A DNA stretch of 64,000 nt from Kocuria soli (GCF_003797835.1 NZ_RKMF01000018.1:1-64000), one strand, 5' to 3'; positions 30,298 through 40,015 are shown, counted from the first letter of the stretch. Made by a program: numbers and translations. The notes: a model not told the origin generated them from the letters alone.

Positions 30298-32514
30298 TTA
30301 GGCCGAGAGATGGAGCAGGCGGATACGGTCGGGGCGCAAGTTCGGCGTGTGGAATCCCGCATGCTGCAGGACGCTGCCTCTGGCGGTGGTGCCGTTGGGC
30401 CACCAGGACGGTGCGGTGAACCCGGCGTCCTCAGCTGCCGGGGTCACGTCCGTGATCGTGTACAGCGTGTTGGGGTCCAGCCCCGCCAAGGTCAGACGGC
30501 CCACGGGATCGGTCAAGGACACCCCACTGCAGACGACGGCGAACATGGCCTCGTGCCCATCGGCGGATACCACGCCGTGGACATCCCATTCGGGGTCTGC
30601 CTGGTCCAGCCGGACCAACCGCCCGTGGTGCAGGAGTCCGCGGTGTTGTTTGTAGAGGGAGACCCACTCGGAGAGTTCATCGAGTTCCGCCTCGGACGCC
30701 TGCGTGAGATCCCATTCCACGCCGAAATGTCCCCAGAGGGCGGTGCCCGCACGGAAGTTGACCGTGTGCAGTCGGCCGGTTTCGTGCGAGTGCCCGGCAG
30801 CCACGTGGCTCCCCATGAGTTCCGGTGGGACCAGCTGCTGGGTCCACCGGTGCATCTCCTGACGCTCGGCCGGGTCGATGCAGTCGGAGGTCCAGAAGCG
30901 ATCGGTGTGTTCCAGGACCCCGAGGTCCACGCGTCCACCGCCCGATGCGCAGGACTCGATCTCCAGTCGGGGAAAGCGTTCCTTGAGTTCAGCCATGAGC
31001 CGGTAGGCGGCCAGGGTCTGCCGGTGGACACCAGGGGCGCCGTCCACCGAAGAACCGGCCTCGAGCAGATCGCGATTGTGATCCCACTTGATGTAGGCGA
31101 TGTCGTTGTCCGTCAGGACTCGGACCATCTGGTTACGGACGTGCTCGTAGGCCTGTGGGTTGCCGATGTCCAGGACCTGCTGGAAGCGGCTGGACACGGG
31201 CGGGCGACCTTCCGGCGAGAGGATCCAGTCCGGATGGGCTCGGGCAAGGTCCGAGTCCACATTGATCATTTCCGGTTCGAACCACAGCCCGAACTCCATC
31301 CCGAGTGAGGTGACGTGCTGGACCAGCGGTGCCAAACCGTTGGGCCAGACCTCCGGGGAAACCGTCCAGTCACCCAGACCGGAGGTGTCGTCGCGTCGGG
31401 AGCCGAACCATCCGTCGTCGAGGACGAATCTTTCGATGCCGATGCGGGCGGCCAGATCCGCCAGTTGTTGCAGCTTCTCCAGCCGGTGATCGAAGTAGAC
31501 GGCCTCCCAGACATTCAGTGTGGCCGGCCGCTCTCGCCTGGGGTGCTGGGGCCGGGAGCGGATCCAGTCATGCAGCCGGTTGGCCTGGGCATCCAGGCCG
31601 ACGCCGTAGGCGCCGTAGAGCCAGGGGGTCGTGTAGGACTCGTCCTTTCCCAGCACGATTTCTCCGGGGAGGAGCAACTCACCACCCCCGAGAGTGCGTT
31701 GACCCGAGTACTCGCGTTCGGCCCAGGTCCGGTGGTTGCCCGAGAAGCCGGTGTGCAAGCCCCAGACCTCGCCCTGGCGGAACCCGAATCCGGACTCACC
31801 CGCGATCATCAGGTGCGCGGCGTCGGCGCCGGTGCGCCCCTTCCGGCCCTCACGGAGGTGGAGGCCGACCGTGAACGGGGCCCGCTGGGCGCGGCGTTCC
31901 TGTCCCCAGTGCCCCGCGAAATCCTGCAACTCCGTCGCGCGCGCCGGGACGGGCAGTGTCATGCTCAGGTCGTCCAACCGGTAGTGCCCGTCGATGCGGT
32001 TGGTCACGGTGCTCTGCGCCCGCACCACGCCCTCTGGCGTCAGCTCCAGGGTGATCGTGAGGTCGATGCCATCAGGTGACCCGACATCAACGATCAAACG
32101 ACCGGGTCCGAACTCGGAGAAGCCGTCACCCACCTCCTGCGCAGCGGTGTCGCTGGCTGCGTGGGGCAGGAACTGGGTCGTCTGCACGGAGAAATCCGGG
32201 GCCCACGCCTGACCGTCGCGGTGTCCCACCAGCCCGGGGCGGCCCGCCCAGCCCCAGCGGGGTTCCGGAATCACACCGACGTGCATGGGTGCATCCGGGC
32301 AATTGGCAACCTGAGCCGATTCGGTGGACAGGGCAACCATCCGCGCGTCGTGCGAGGTCAACTCACCCAGGTCAGCTCCCCAGTGGGCGATTGCCGGGAT
32401 CCGCCCGTCCGGTCGGCTCAGCAGGACGGACACGCCTCCGGCGCGCAGGTGGATCTGTTGTGCGTTACCCGCGACTGCACTGGTGTGGACTGCAGCCTTG
32501 GTGGACTGGTTCAC
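30298..32514 (-). CDS. Alpha-galactosidase, GH36 family
   Basis: This 738-residue intracellular enzyme releases galactose from melibiose or raffinose-type sugars. The catalytic barrel shows RFVLDDGWFGSRRDD, GLWFEPEMIN, the nucleophile Asp478 in YIKWDHNRD and the acid/base region RFWTSDCID. The N-terminal beta-supersandwich and a C-terminal beta domain complete the fold. GTG 32514 follows GGAGG. It is the first gene of the transport operon, so the imported sugars are probably alpha-galactosides, with LacZ covering beta-linked ones. Confidence 0.92.
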   Translation of the reverse strand: MNQSTKAAVHTSAVAGNAQQIHLRAGGVSVLLSRPDGRIPAIAHWGADLGELTSHDARMVALSTESAQVANCPDAPMHVGVIPEPRWGWAGRPGLVGHRDGQAWAPDFSVQTTQFLPHAASDTAAQEVGDGFSEFGPGRLIVDVGSPDGIDLTITLELTPEGVVRAQSTVTNRIDGHYRLDDLSMTLPVPARATELQDFAGHWGQERRAQRAPFTVGLHLREGRKGRTGADAAHLMIAGESGFGFRQGEVWGLHTGFSGNHRTWAEREYSGQRTLGGGELLLPGEIVLGKDESYTTPWLYGAYGVGLDAQANRLHDWIRSRPQHPRRERPATLNVWEAVYFDHRLEKLQQLADLAARIGIERFVLDDGWFGSRRDDTSGLGDWTVSPEVWPNGLAPLVQHVTSLGMEFGLWFEPEMINVDSDLARAHPDWILSPEGRPPVSSRFQQVLDIGNPQAYEHVRNQMVRVLTDNDIAYIKWDHNRDLLEAGSSVDGAPGVHRQTLAAYRLMAELKERFPRLEIESCASGGGRVDLGVLEHTDRFWTSDCIDPAERQEMHRWTQQLVPPELMGSHVAAGHSHETGRLHTVNFRAGTALWGHFGVEWDLTQASEAELDELSEWVSLYKQHRGLLHHGRLVRLDQADPEWDVHGVVSADGHEAMFAVVCSGVSLTDPVGRLTLAGLDPNTLYTITDVTPAAEDAGFTAPSWWPNGTTARGSVLQHAGFHTPNLRPDRIRLLHLSA

Positions 32515-32561
32515 GGTCTCGAACCTCCGAGCCCTCGATTATGTGGTCTGACTCACTCTAG

Positions 32562-32580
32562 AATGAACATAATCGAACAT
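32562..32580. promoter_or_regulatory. Shared operator between alpha-galactosidase and DeoR genes
   Basis: AATGAACATAA (32562-32572) and CGAACAT (32574-32580) place two GAACAT units ten bases apart, one helical turn. A weaker GAACAA lies at 32592-32597. On the minus strand, CATAAT (about 32543-32538) would be a -10 element and TTCATT a -35, so the operator covers the -35 of the alpha-galactosidase promoter. The first 11 bases recur inverted in the lacZ promoter. Confidence 0.55.
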
Positions 32581-32650
32581 CAATAGTGATAGAACAATCA
32601 TGACGAACCGCGGTGAGTGGCATCATGGAGGCGAGAGCAAGGAGATGGTC

Positions 32651-33433
32651 GTGATTGATCTACTGCCCGCCGAGCGTCGTGCGCGCATCCTCGAACAAAC
32701 TCGTGCACAAGGTTCGGTGCGTGTCGCCGACCTGGCGCAGGTGTTGGGGGTTTCGGAGATGACCGTGCGTCGAGACCTCGACCAACTTGCAACCGACGGG
32801 GAGTTGCACAAGGTTCACGGTGGGGCGCGGCTGGCGGCCCCGGGGTCGGCGTCGGAGGAGCCAGGGTTCCTGCGCAAGTCCCGATTGCATCAGGGGCAGA
32901 AGAGCGCCGTTGCGAAGGCCGCTGCGGCCCTGGTCGAACCGGGCATGTCGGTGTTCGTCAATTCCGGGACGACCACCTTCGCCTTGGCTCGCGAGCTGCG
33001 GGCCGTTGAGGATCTGACCGTCGTGACCAACTCGCCGCGCATCGCGCAGGTGTTCGAGGATCGCCCCGCGGCCGGCGGGCAGGTGGTCATGCTCGGCGGC
33101 GTCCGCACTCCCTCTGATGCACTCGTGGGGCCGCTGGCCGTCCGTTGCCTTGAGACGCTTCACGCGGATGTGTGCTTCATGGGCGTCCACGGCTTCGACA
33201 TCGAGGCGGGCCTGAGCACCCCCAACATGCTCGAGGCGCAGGTCAACCGAATGTTCTTGGAGCACGCGAACCGTAGCGTCGTCGTCGCCGACGCGACCAA
33301 GTGGGGAACCGTGGGCCTGTACGGGTTCGCGCCGCTGGAGGTCGTCGACGACCTGGTCACGGACACCGGGCTGCCGGAATCAGCGCTGAACGAACTCGAG
33401 GAAAGGATCACCCGTGTCCACCGTGTCGCATGA
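32651..33433 (+). CDS. DeoR-family transcriptional regulator of galactoside genes
   Basis: This 260-residue regulator has an N-terminal winged helix-turn-helix (LLPAERRARILEQ, VRVADLAQVLGVSEMTVRRDL) and a C-terminal sugar-phosphate sensing domain (about 75-235) with VFVNSGTTTFALARELR and LTVVTNSPRIA. GTG 32651 is preferred, with AGGAG six bases before it; ATG 32645 and ATG 32600 are alternatives. Its position among galactoside genes and the GAACAT sites suggest it represses them and responds to a phosphorylated galactose intermediate, which is an inference. Confidence 0.88.
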   Translation: MIDLLPAERRARILEQTRAQGSVRVADLAQVLGVSEMTVRRDLDQLATDGELHKVHGGARLAAPGSASEEPGFLRKSRLHQGQKSAVAKAAAALVEPGMSVFVNSGTTTFALARELRAVEDLTVVTNSPRIAQVFEDRPAAGGQVVMLGGVRTPSDALVGPLAVRCLETLHADVCFMGVHGFDIEAGLSTPNMLEAQVNRMFLEHANRSVVVADATKWGTVGLYGFAPLEVVDDLVTDTGLPESALNELEERITRVHRVA

Positions 33434-34535
33434 CCTGCCAGCGTCGTTGGTGCATCACATCTCCCATCGGCTCTCCGACGGTCGAGAAATCACGTTCTTC
33501 GGCCACGACGACGACGTCCTTCCGACCGTTGTTCATGACCCACGACCGGCCGCAGAGCGGGCGGGGCACGGGCAGCTGCGCCAAGACCCGTTGTCCGGGG
33601 ACTGGATCGCGCTGGCCACGCACCGCCAGAACCGAACCCACCTGCCGCCCGTCGACCAATGTCCTCTGTGCCCCTCCGCGCCGGGGCGGCAGTCGGAGAT
33701 CCCGGTCAATTTCGAAGTGGCTGTTTTCGAGAACCGGTTTCCTTCGTTGGGGCCTGATTTGGTCGAGCTTCCGGGGCCGGATCAGCTGCCGGAGATCGGG
33801 CACGTCCACCCGGCCGGTGGTCGGTGTGAGGTGGTGGTCTACACCCCGGAGCACGAGGGAAGCTTGGCGGAACTCGACCTCGATCGCGTTCAGCTGGTGG
33901 TTCGTGCCCTGGCGCAACGCACCGGTGCGCTGTCTCGGCTGAAGGGGGTCAAGCAGGTCTTTCCGTTCGAGAACCGCGGTGAGCAGATCGGTACCACGCT
34001 GCACCACCCGCACGGGCAGATCTACGCCTACCCCTATGTCACGCCCACTGCCCTGAAAACGGCACGCCGGGCCGAACAGCACCTGAGCAACACCGGGCGA
34101 ACGCTGCATGCCGACCTGTTGGAGGCGGAGCAGGCCGACGGCGAGCGCATGCTCCTGGCGGGTGAGCGCGTGAGCGCATACGTTCCCTGGGCAGCCCGAT
34201 GGCCGCTGGAAGTGCACGTGGTCCCGCACCGTCATGTACCGGATCTTGCGGCGCTCACCGGAGAAGAGTTGGATGAGTTCGGTGCCGTGGTGCAGGACGT
34301 GCTGCGTCGGCTCGACGCTCTCTACCCCACTCCCACCCCGTACATTGCGGCCTGGCACCAAGCCCCGCTGGTACCTGGATTGCGGGAGGCTTCGCGGTTG
34401 CACCTGGAGATCGTCAGCCCGCGCCGGGCGGAGAACAAGCTCAAGTTCTTGGCTGGCTCCGAAGCTGCCATGGGCGCGTTCGTGGGGGATGTCAGTCCGG
34501 AGGAGACCGCGGCACGATTGCGAGGTGTGTTGTGA
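33414..34535 (+). CDS. galT: Galactose-1-phosphate uridylyltransferase
   Basis: This 373-residue Leloir enzyme exchanges UMP between UDP-glucose and galactose-1-phosphate. The active-site motif HPHGQ lies in TTLHHPHGQIYAYPY; CPLCPS provides zinc-ligand cysteines, and VHVVPHRHVPDL holds later histidines. GTG 33414 gives a 20-base overlap with the regulator gene and follows GAGGAAAGG; GTG 33423 is possible. galK follows with a four-base overlap. No galE was found in the window. Confidence 0.95.
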   Translation: MSTVSHDLPASLVHHISHRLSDGREITFFGHDDDVLPTVVHDPRPAAERAGHGQLRQDPLSGDWIALATHRQNRTHLPPVDQCPLCPSAPGRQSEIPVNFEVAVFENRFPSLGPDLVELPGPDQLPEIGHVHPAGGRCEVVVYTPEHEGSLAELDLDRVQLVVRALAQRTGALSRLKGVKQVFPFENRGEQIGTTLHHPHGQIYAYPYVTPTALKTARRAEQHLSNTGRTLHADLLEAEQADGERMLLAGERVSAYVPWAARWPLEVHVVPHRHVPDLAALTGEELDEFGAVVQDVLRRLDALYPTPTPYIAAWHQAPLVPGLREASRLHLEIVSPRRAENKLKFLAGSEAAMGAFVGDVSPEETAARLRGVL

Positions 34536-35728
34536 GCGAGGCAGACATGGTGCACAGCGGCGAGTCGAACCGGGCCCGCGCGCTCGCGGGGGAGTTCCAG
34601 CGGCACTTCGACGTCGAACCTGATGGGGTTTGGCGCGCGCCCGGTCGAGTCAACCTGATCGGCGAGCACCTCGACTACAACAACGGCTTGGTTCTGCCCT
34701 TTGCCATTGACCGCTCTGCGATGGTCGCCGTCCGACTGGTCCCGGACAGGGAAGAGAGTGACCTGACGTCGACCTGGATCGACCCCCGCACCGGGGAGCC
34801 TGCCCGTGCACGTCTTGTCGTCAGGGATGTGCAACCGGGTTCGGTGTCAGGGTGGGCCAGCGGTCCGGCAGGCGTTGCCTGGGCGCTGGAGCAGGCTGCG
34901 GGCGTTCATGTCCCCGCCTTCGAGCTGATGCTGGATTCCAACGTCCCCGTCGGTTCTGGGCTGTCCTCCTCCCACGCTGTGGAGGTGGCTGTGGCCATGG
35001 CGCTCAATGACCTCACGAACGCAGGGTTGAGCCGTCGCGACCTCGCGCGGGTGACACAGCGGGCCGAGAACGAATTCGTGGGAGCTCCCACGGGCATCAT
35101 GGACCAATCGGCATCCCTGCTGGCCACGTCCGGCCACGCTGCGCTCTTGGACTGCCGGACCCTGGAGGTGGAGCACATTCCGCTGCAGCTGGCGGAGGCG
35201 GGATTGCGGATCGTGGTGGTTGACACTTGCGTGGCGCACAGTAACGACGACGGCGGATACGCTGCCCGTCGTGCTGCCTGTGAACGCGGAGCCGCTGCGC
35301 TGGGGGTCGAGTCCCTGGGTGATCTGCCCGTTGACGCGGACATCTCGGATTTGGACGAGGCCACTCTCCCCAGGGTTCGTCACGTGCTCCGGGAACGTGC
35401 TCGGGTGGACGCCGGCGTCGAGCACCTGAGAGCGGGGCGGTGGGCAGAACTGGGGAAGGAACTCACGGAGTCACACAACTCGCTGCGTGACGATTACCAG
35501 GTCTCCTGTCCTGAACTCGATGTCGCGGTCGAACGCATGTTGGGTGCGGGTGCCCTGGGTGCCCGGATGACCGGCGCGGGATTCGGAGGGTCAGCGATCG
35601 GTCTGGTCCCTGCTGATGATCTCGAAAGCGTGAAGGTCGAGGTGCTGGCCGCATTCGATGAACGCGGTTGGCAGTCCCCGCGTCTCTTCACCGTGTTGCC
35701 CGGGCCGGGGGCGTCCCGGGTGGGCTGA
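34532..35728 (+). CDS. galK: Galactokinase
   Basis: This 398-residue GHMP kinase phosphorylates galactose at C1. Motifs are GRVNLIGEHLDYNNG (galactose binding), PVGSGLSSSHAVEVA (ATP loop), and GARMTGAGFGGSAIGL (third GHMP motif). GTG 34532 overlaps the galT stop; ATG 34547 is an alternative giving a slightly shorter head. It completes deoR-galT-galK. Confidence 0.95.
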   Translation: MSEADMVHSGESNRARALAGEFQRHFDVEPDGVWRAPGRVNLIGEHLDYNNGLVLPFAIDRSAMVAVRLVPDREESDLTSTWIDPRTGEPARARLVVRDVQPGSVSGWASGPAGVAWALEQAAGVHVPAFELMLDSNVPVGSGLSSSHAVEVAVAMALNDLTNAGLSRRDLARVTQRAENEFVGAPTGIMDQSASLLATSGHAALLDCRTLEVEHIPLQLAEAGLRIVVVDTCVAHSNDDGGYAARRAACERGAAALGVESLGDLPVDADISDLDEATLPRVRHVLRERARVDAGVEHLRAGRWAELGKELTESHNSLRDDYQVSCPELDVAVERMLGAGALGARMTGAGFGGSAIGLVPADDLESVKVEVLAAFDERGWQSPRLFTVLPGPGASRVG

Positions 35729-35866
35729 CGCCGTGCCCACGATCACCGCGTAACACCCGCGGACTTTCCCGCCCCTCTGGACCGCCATTGATGTGCGAAT
35801 GTAAACTAGATGCAATCGCAAATCTGACGGTGGGTGAGGTGGATCGTGGCTCATGGAGGGGTGCGG

Positions 35867-36424
35867 GTGACGACCAAGTGGGTCGTCCGCCCGGAGGTCG
35901 TGACGCTGCTGGCCGCACTGCTGGGTTTCGCGGCTGTCTTCCTGGTGCTGCTGGCCCTGGTGTCCTCGGGAATCCTCGTGTGGTGGGTCGCCGCGTGTGC
36001 ACTGGTCGCCCTGTTGGTCGGAGCGCTCGTGGTGTCGATGCTGCTCCTGACGCTCCGCGGGCCGAAGCACGTGCGCACCCGGATCTCCCACGACTGGGTG
36101 GTCCCTGAAGAGCGGGACGCCATGCAGATGCTCACGGGGTGGTTCGCGGCCCAGAATGCTCGGGTCGTGCGCCTTGACCAGCACAAGCTGTACGTCCGGG
36201 TCGGTCACCGCCTCCCGAGCACCGTGTTCACCCGGCCGGATCGTCTCCCGGCGGTCCTGACGATCACCGCGCACCCGCGCCCCGGGGCGGCCACAGTGAT
36301 CAATGCGCGCAGCAGGGACGACCTGCGCTGGACGCCGTGGCACAGCCCTGAACTGGTCGCCGTGCTCAGGCGGCGTCAACGTGAGCTGCTGCAACGATGT
36401 GTTGCCATCACCACGTCCCGATGA
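35867..36424 (+). CDS. Small membrane protein of unknown function
   Basis: This 185-residue protein starts with two adjacent hydrophobic segments (about residues 11-60, VTLLAALLGFAAVFLVLLAL and the segment after it). A cytoplasmic basic domain follows with VVPEERDAMQMLTGWFAAQN and RVGHRLPSTVFTRPD. I do not recognise the family. GTG 35867 is chosen because GGAGGG lies six bases before it; GTG 35834 is possible but has no good ribosome site. It stands alone between galK and the aquaporin. Confidence 0.6.
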   Translation: MTTKWVVRPEVVTLLAALLGFAAVFLVLLALVSSGILVWWVAACALVALLVGALVVSMLLLTLRGPKHVRTRISHDWVVPEERDAMQMLTGWFAAQNARVVRLDQHKLYVRVGHRLPSTVFTRPDRLPAVLTITAHPRPGAATVINARSRDDLRWTPWHSPELVAVLRRRQRELLQRCVAITTSR

Positions 36425-36425
36425 C

Positions 36426-36445
36426 CGGTGTGCTCCTTCACACCG
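36426..36445 (+). terminator. Hairpin downstream of the small membrane protein
   Basis: CGGTGTG (36426-36432) pairs with CACACCG (36439-36445) across a six-base loop immediately after the stop codon. No U-tail is present. Confidence 0.5.
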
Positions 36446-36574
36446 CATGTATGGTCGGCAGTGAGCTATTGCGACCGGTGACGGATGGACTGACCGCGAC
36501 CGGTCCGTGGCGGCCGGGTGCGACCTCCACCATTCGGCTCCTGAACGACAACCCCCAATCGTGAGGTAATCACC

Positions 36575-37345
36575 ATGCCTGCTCATTCCATGCCGTCCCG
36601 GCTGCTCGCTGAAGCGCTGGGAACCCTGGTCCTGGTCCTGGGTGGCTGCGGCGCAGCTGTCCTTTCCGCATCTGTCATCGCCGGCGGTGCCATCAACATG
36701 GGCATCGGCTTCCTGGGCGTTGCTCTGGCCTTCGGCCTGACCGTCGTGGTCATGGCGTACGCAGTCGGCTGGGTCTCCGGCGGACATTTCAATCCGGCCG
36801 TCACGCTGGGCGCCGCCGTTGCTGGTCGCTTTGAGTGGAAAGCCGTCCTGCCGTACTGGGTTGCCCAGATCCTGGGTGGCTCGCTCGGCGCGATGATCCT
36901 CTACGTGATTGCCTCCGGTCAAGAGAGCTTCTCCGCCACGGCGGGTGGCTTTGCGACCAATGGCTACGGTGACCTGTCGCCCATGGGCTACACCCTGCTG
37001 TCCGTGTTCATCGCCGAAACCGTGCTGACCTGCATCTTCCTCTTCGTCATCCTGGGGGTGACGGATGACCGCGCCAACCTGGGCTTTGCCCCGCTGGCCA
37101 TCGGCCTGTCGTTGACCTTGATCCACCTGGTCTCCATCCCCGTGTCCAACACGTCCGTCAACCCGGCGCGTTCGCTCGCCGTGGCCTGGTTCGTGCCGGA
37201 TGCCTTGGGGCAGGTGTGGTTGTTCTTCGTGGCACCGTTGCTGGGCGCTGCCATCGCCGGGATCCTCTACCGGGCGTTCTTCCCGAACAAGACCGACGAC
37301 GTCCTGGAGCGCGACGACGACGTCGACATCTACGCCTCCGCCTGA
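36575..37345 (+). CDS. aqpZ: Aquaporin Z-like water channel
   Basis: This 256-residue member of the MIP family has two NPA boxes, [11 protein letters not shown] and [10 protein letters not shown], and six transmembrane segments with two half-helices. The residues around the selectivity filter (His in [11 protein letters not shown] is replaced by a Ser/Thr-rich loop) were not resolved, but the lack of the glycerol-facilitator Asp after the second NPA favours water. An acidic tail ([10 protein letters not shown]) ends the protein. A strong hairpin terminator follows. Confidence 0.88.
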   Translation: MPAHSMPSRLLAEALGTLVLVLGGCGAAVLSASVIAGGAINMGIGFLGVALAFGLTVVVMAYAVGWVSGGHFNPAVTLGAAVAGRFEWKAVLPYWVAQILGGSLGAMILYVIASGQESFSATAGGFATNGYGDLSPMGYTLLSVFIAETVLTCIFLFVILGVTDDRANLGFAPLAIGLSLTLIHLVSIPVSNTSVNPARSLAVAWFVPDALGQVWLFFVAPLLGAAIAGILYRAFFPNKTDDVLERDDDVDIYASA

Positions 37346-37385
37346 TCGTCACCGGGCTCGCTGCCCGATTGCATCAGCACCAACG

Positions 37386-37413
37386 ACGACGGCGCCCCAC
37401 GGGGCGCCGTCGT
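37386..37413 (+). terminator. Terminator after the aquaporin gene
   Basis: ACGACGGCGCCCC (37386-37398) and GGGGCGCCGTCGT (37401-37413) form a perfect 13-base stem with a two-base loop, followed by TCTTTCGTTT. It can also serve the convergent LysE gene. Confidence 0.85.
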
Positions 37414-37465
37414 TCTTTCGTTTCGTGACCAGGCCCGTGAGTTGAAGGCCGCTTCGGACCCACGC

Positions 37466-38089
37466 CTACAAGGCCGTCAGGCCCCGGATCACCATCGTCA
37501 CTCCGAGCGCCACGAGAACCAGGCCGGCCGTGGCGCTGATCCACGGCAGCACCCTCTGCAACGCCCCCAGCGTGCGCGGCGCTCCCAATGCGAAGGCGAG
37601 CAGAAGGTCCCACGTGAGGACCACCGTGAACATCCACGTCCCGTAGAAGATCAGCGAGCCTGCTGGAGCGGGGGCAACGGCGGCGGCCAGGCTGACGTAG
37701 AACAGGGCATTCTTCGGATTGAGCAACCCGGAGGCGAAGCCGGTGCCCAGAAGTCGCCACCGCAGCTGCGGGTTCACAGCGCTCGACCGTTGTGCTTCGA
37801 GCGGTACGGTCGCCCGGGCATCCGCGCGGAAGAACTGGACGCCGACATAGGTCAGGAAGCCACCACCCACCAGTTCGAAGACGGAGAGCACCACCGGATT
37901 GGTGATGAATCCCAAGCCCGCGAAGGCGGCTGAGATGAACAGCGCGTTGGCCAGTGCAATACCCACGCACACCATCGCGGCAGGCACCCGGCCGTGTCTG
38001 AGCGACGTGCGGACGATCAGGAAGAAGTCCACTCCCGGGATGAGCAGAGCCAGGAAATGCGCCGCAGCAACCGCCACGAATTGCTCCAC
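37466..38089 (-). CDS. LysE/RhtB-family amino acid exporter
   Basis: This 207-residue protein has six hydrophobic segments and the family opening LALLIPGVDFFLIVRTSLRHG, followed by GLLNPKNALFYVSL. Members export lysine, arginine, threonine, homoserine lactone or other small molecules; the substrate is not evident here. GTG 38089 is used because GGAG precedes it and the length then fits the family. It lies about 200 bases downstream of the AraC regulator on the same strand, which may control it. Confidence 0.87.
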   Translation of the reverse strand: MEQFVAVAAAHFLALLIPGVDFFLIVRTSLRHGRVPAAMVCVGIALANALFISAAFAGLGFITNPVVLSVFELVGGGFLTYVGVQFFRADARATVPLEAQRSSAVNPQLRWRLLGTGFASGLLNPKNALFYVSLAAAVAPAPAGSLIFYGTWMFTVVLTWDLLLAFALGAPRTLGALQRVLPWISATAGLVLVALGVTMVIRGLTAL

Positions 38090-38286
38090 TGCTCCAACTC
38101 CGTTCCCCGCAAGCCGTTTCACACAAGCCGCTTCCCCGCGAGCTCTGACCCGGGTCGTACACCCGCCCCGGGAAACGCCGTCGAGGGCCACGATCGCCCG
38201 TGCCCATGACGCCTGTACCCATGACTGTGCCGGCTCGGGGAAACCTGGTCTTGTACGAAAGTGAGCGACCGACTGCCGCGGGAGAT

Positions 38287-39090
38287 TCAGCTGCGGTAGC
38301 TGCCTGGGGAGGCGGCCACGTGGGCCCGGAAGAGCCGATGGAAATGGCTCTGATCGGTGAAGCCGAGGCCGTGGGCGGTGCCCGCCAGGTCGTGTCCCTC
38401 GGCGAGCATGCGGCGAGCGCGAATGATCTTCTGGTTCTGCCGCCAGGCCAGCGGTGTCAGCCCGGTCGCGGACTTGACCGATCGGATGAGCTGGTACCGG
38501 GTCATCCCCGCCAGCTGCGCCAACTCATCCAGCGAAGGATTGCGTTCGTCGTCCCGCAACCGCTCGAGAACCGACCCCAGACGCGTGGCCGACAAAAAGG
38601 TGGCGGGTTCGGGCTCGGCCCAGACGGGCTTCATGTTGCTGCACTCCTCCAGCGCTTTCCGGAGATGTGCGCCCACGCGTTCAGCGTCTTGCGGGTCCGC
38701 AGCAACCATCTTGGTGATGCGCGTGAACGCTTCGTGCAGTCGCGGGCTCCGGAAGACCCGGATGCCGCTGAACCAGGTCTCCACCGCTCGGCCCTGTTCG
38801 ACCGAATCGATCTGGGAACGGGCCCAGGTCTGATCCATTTGCAGGAACTGGTAGTTCCAGGCCCCGTCATGGGGGTTGCACGCATGAACGTGACCCGCGG
38901 GAATGACGATGGTGTCGCCCGCGCGGAGGTCGACGACGGTGTCAAAGGCCCCCGTGAACCGCGTGCTTCCGCGGTCGATCACACCCAGGGCCGCCCGCTC
39001 GTGGAAGTGCGGACGGTAGCACCGCTGACTCTGCTCGGAGCGCCGCAGCTCGAAGTGCGGCGAACCGGTGCTGCGCGTGAATTCGTTCAT
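38287..39090 (-). CDS. AraC-family transcriptional regulator
   Basis: This 267-residue regulator has an N-terminal cupin sensing domain (about 20-150, with YRPHFHERAALGVIDRG and PAGHVHACNP) and a C-terminal double helix-turn-helix (about 170-267, LDELAQLAGMTRYQLIRSVK and GTAHGLGFTDQSHFHRLFR). Such proteins commonly control a neighbouring LysE exporter, here directly downstream. Only 26 bases separate its ATG from the insertion sequence, so its original promoter has been displaced. Confidence 0.9.
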   Translation of the reverse strand: MNEFTRSTGSPHFELRRSEQSQRCYRPHFHERAALGVIDRGSTRFTGAFDTVVDLRAGDTIVIPAGHVHACNPHDGAWNYQFLQMDQTWARSQIDSVEQGRAVETWFSGIRVFRSPRLHEAFTRITKMVAADPQDAERVGAHLRKALEECSNMKPVWAEPEPATFLSATRLGSVLERLRDDERNPSLDELAQLAGMTRYQLIRSVKSATGLTPLAWRQNQKIIRARRMLAEGHDLAGTAHGLGFTDQSHFHRLFRAHVAASPGSYRS

Positions 39091-39116
39091 GGGCGTGTGA
39101 CGACGGCGCCCCGAGT

Positions 39117-39138
39117 GAACTGTTCCCCGGAAGTTGGA
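39117..39138 (+). repeat. IS left inverted repeat
   Basis: This 22-base terminal repeat starts GAACTGTTCCCCGGAAG and is exactly complementary to 40529-40550. Confidence 0.92.
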
Positions 39139-39145
39139 GCGGTAA

Positions 39146-40015
39146 TCACAGCGTAGTGGTGGTCGTTGTCATGAGGGCCTGATTCCGATACTGCATCGGG
39201 GTCAGGCCCTCGAGTCGTTCTTGGATACGGTTGTGGTTGTACCAGTGGATGTATTCCTCGATCTGGTCGATCAGCTCGGTAACAGTCTCGGGTGTTCGCT
39301 CGAGGAAGGCCTCAGCCTTCAAGTGTCCGAAGAAGTTCTCTGCGATCGCGTTGTCGTAGCAGTTGGCTTTACGAGACATCGATTGGATGGCTCCGGCGTT
39401 GGCCAGCAACTCCCGCCAGGACGCGTGGCGGTACTGGAAGCCCTGGTCCGAATGCACCAATGGGCCAGCACCGGTTGGCAGTGACTCCAACGCCTTGGCC
39501 AGGGCGGCGTTGGTGAAGGCGGTAGTTGGTCTCAGGCTGATCGAGTGCGAGATCACGACCCGGTCGTGCAGATCGATGATCGGAGACAAGTACACGCGGG
39601 TCCCGGCTACGCGGAACTCGGTGACGTCTGTGACCCACTTGTGGTTGGGTGCCTGCGCGGTGAACTCACGCTTGAGCAGGTGCGGGGCTGTGAGACCCTC
39701 AGCACCGGGGTATGAGTTGTACCGAGGTCTGCGGACCCGGCAGCGCAGTCCGAGCTGATGCATTAAGGCCAGCACGGTTTTCTTGGCCACCGTGTATCCC
39801 TCGGTGGTGAGCACTCGGTGGATCCGGCGGTGCCCGTACCTGCCCTTGGCCTGGGTGAACACGGTCTGGATACGTGCTTTTACCTGCGCGAACCGGTCAG
39901 GACGTTGACTCCGGCGTTGGTGGTAGAAGTACGTCGAACGGGGCAGGGCTGCGATCTGCAGGAGTAGCTCGAGTCGATGGGATGCCTTGAGACTGGCGAC
40001 GATGCTGGCTCTCAC
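39146..40015 (-). CDS. IS3-family transposase OrfB (DDE integrase domain)
   Basis: This 289-residue catalytic part begins with a helix-turn-helix-like segment (about 1-90) and continues with the rve core. The catalytic triad is visible as Asp in VTDVTEF, Asp in LVHSDQGFQY and Glu in DNAIAENFFGHLK. GTG 40015 overlaps the orfA stop by four bases. An A6 run in CTGAAAAAACTT near the end of orfA would allow a -1 shift that joins OrfA to OrfB in frame, as in other IS3 elements. Confidence 0.92.
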   Translation of the reverse strand: MRASIVASLKASHRLELLLQIAALPRSTYFYHQRRSQRPDRFAQVKARIQTVFTQAKGRYGHRRIHRVLTTEGYTVAKKTVLALMHQLGLRCRVRRPRYNSYPGAEGLTAPHLLKREFTAQAPNHKWVTDVTEFRVAGTRVYLSPIIDLHDRVVISHSISLRPTTAFTNAALAKALESLPTGAGPLVHSDQGFQYRHASWRELLANAGAIQSMSRKANCYDNAIAENFFGHLKAEAFLERTPETVTELIDQIEEYIHWYNHNRIQERLEGLTPMQYRNQALMTTTTTTL

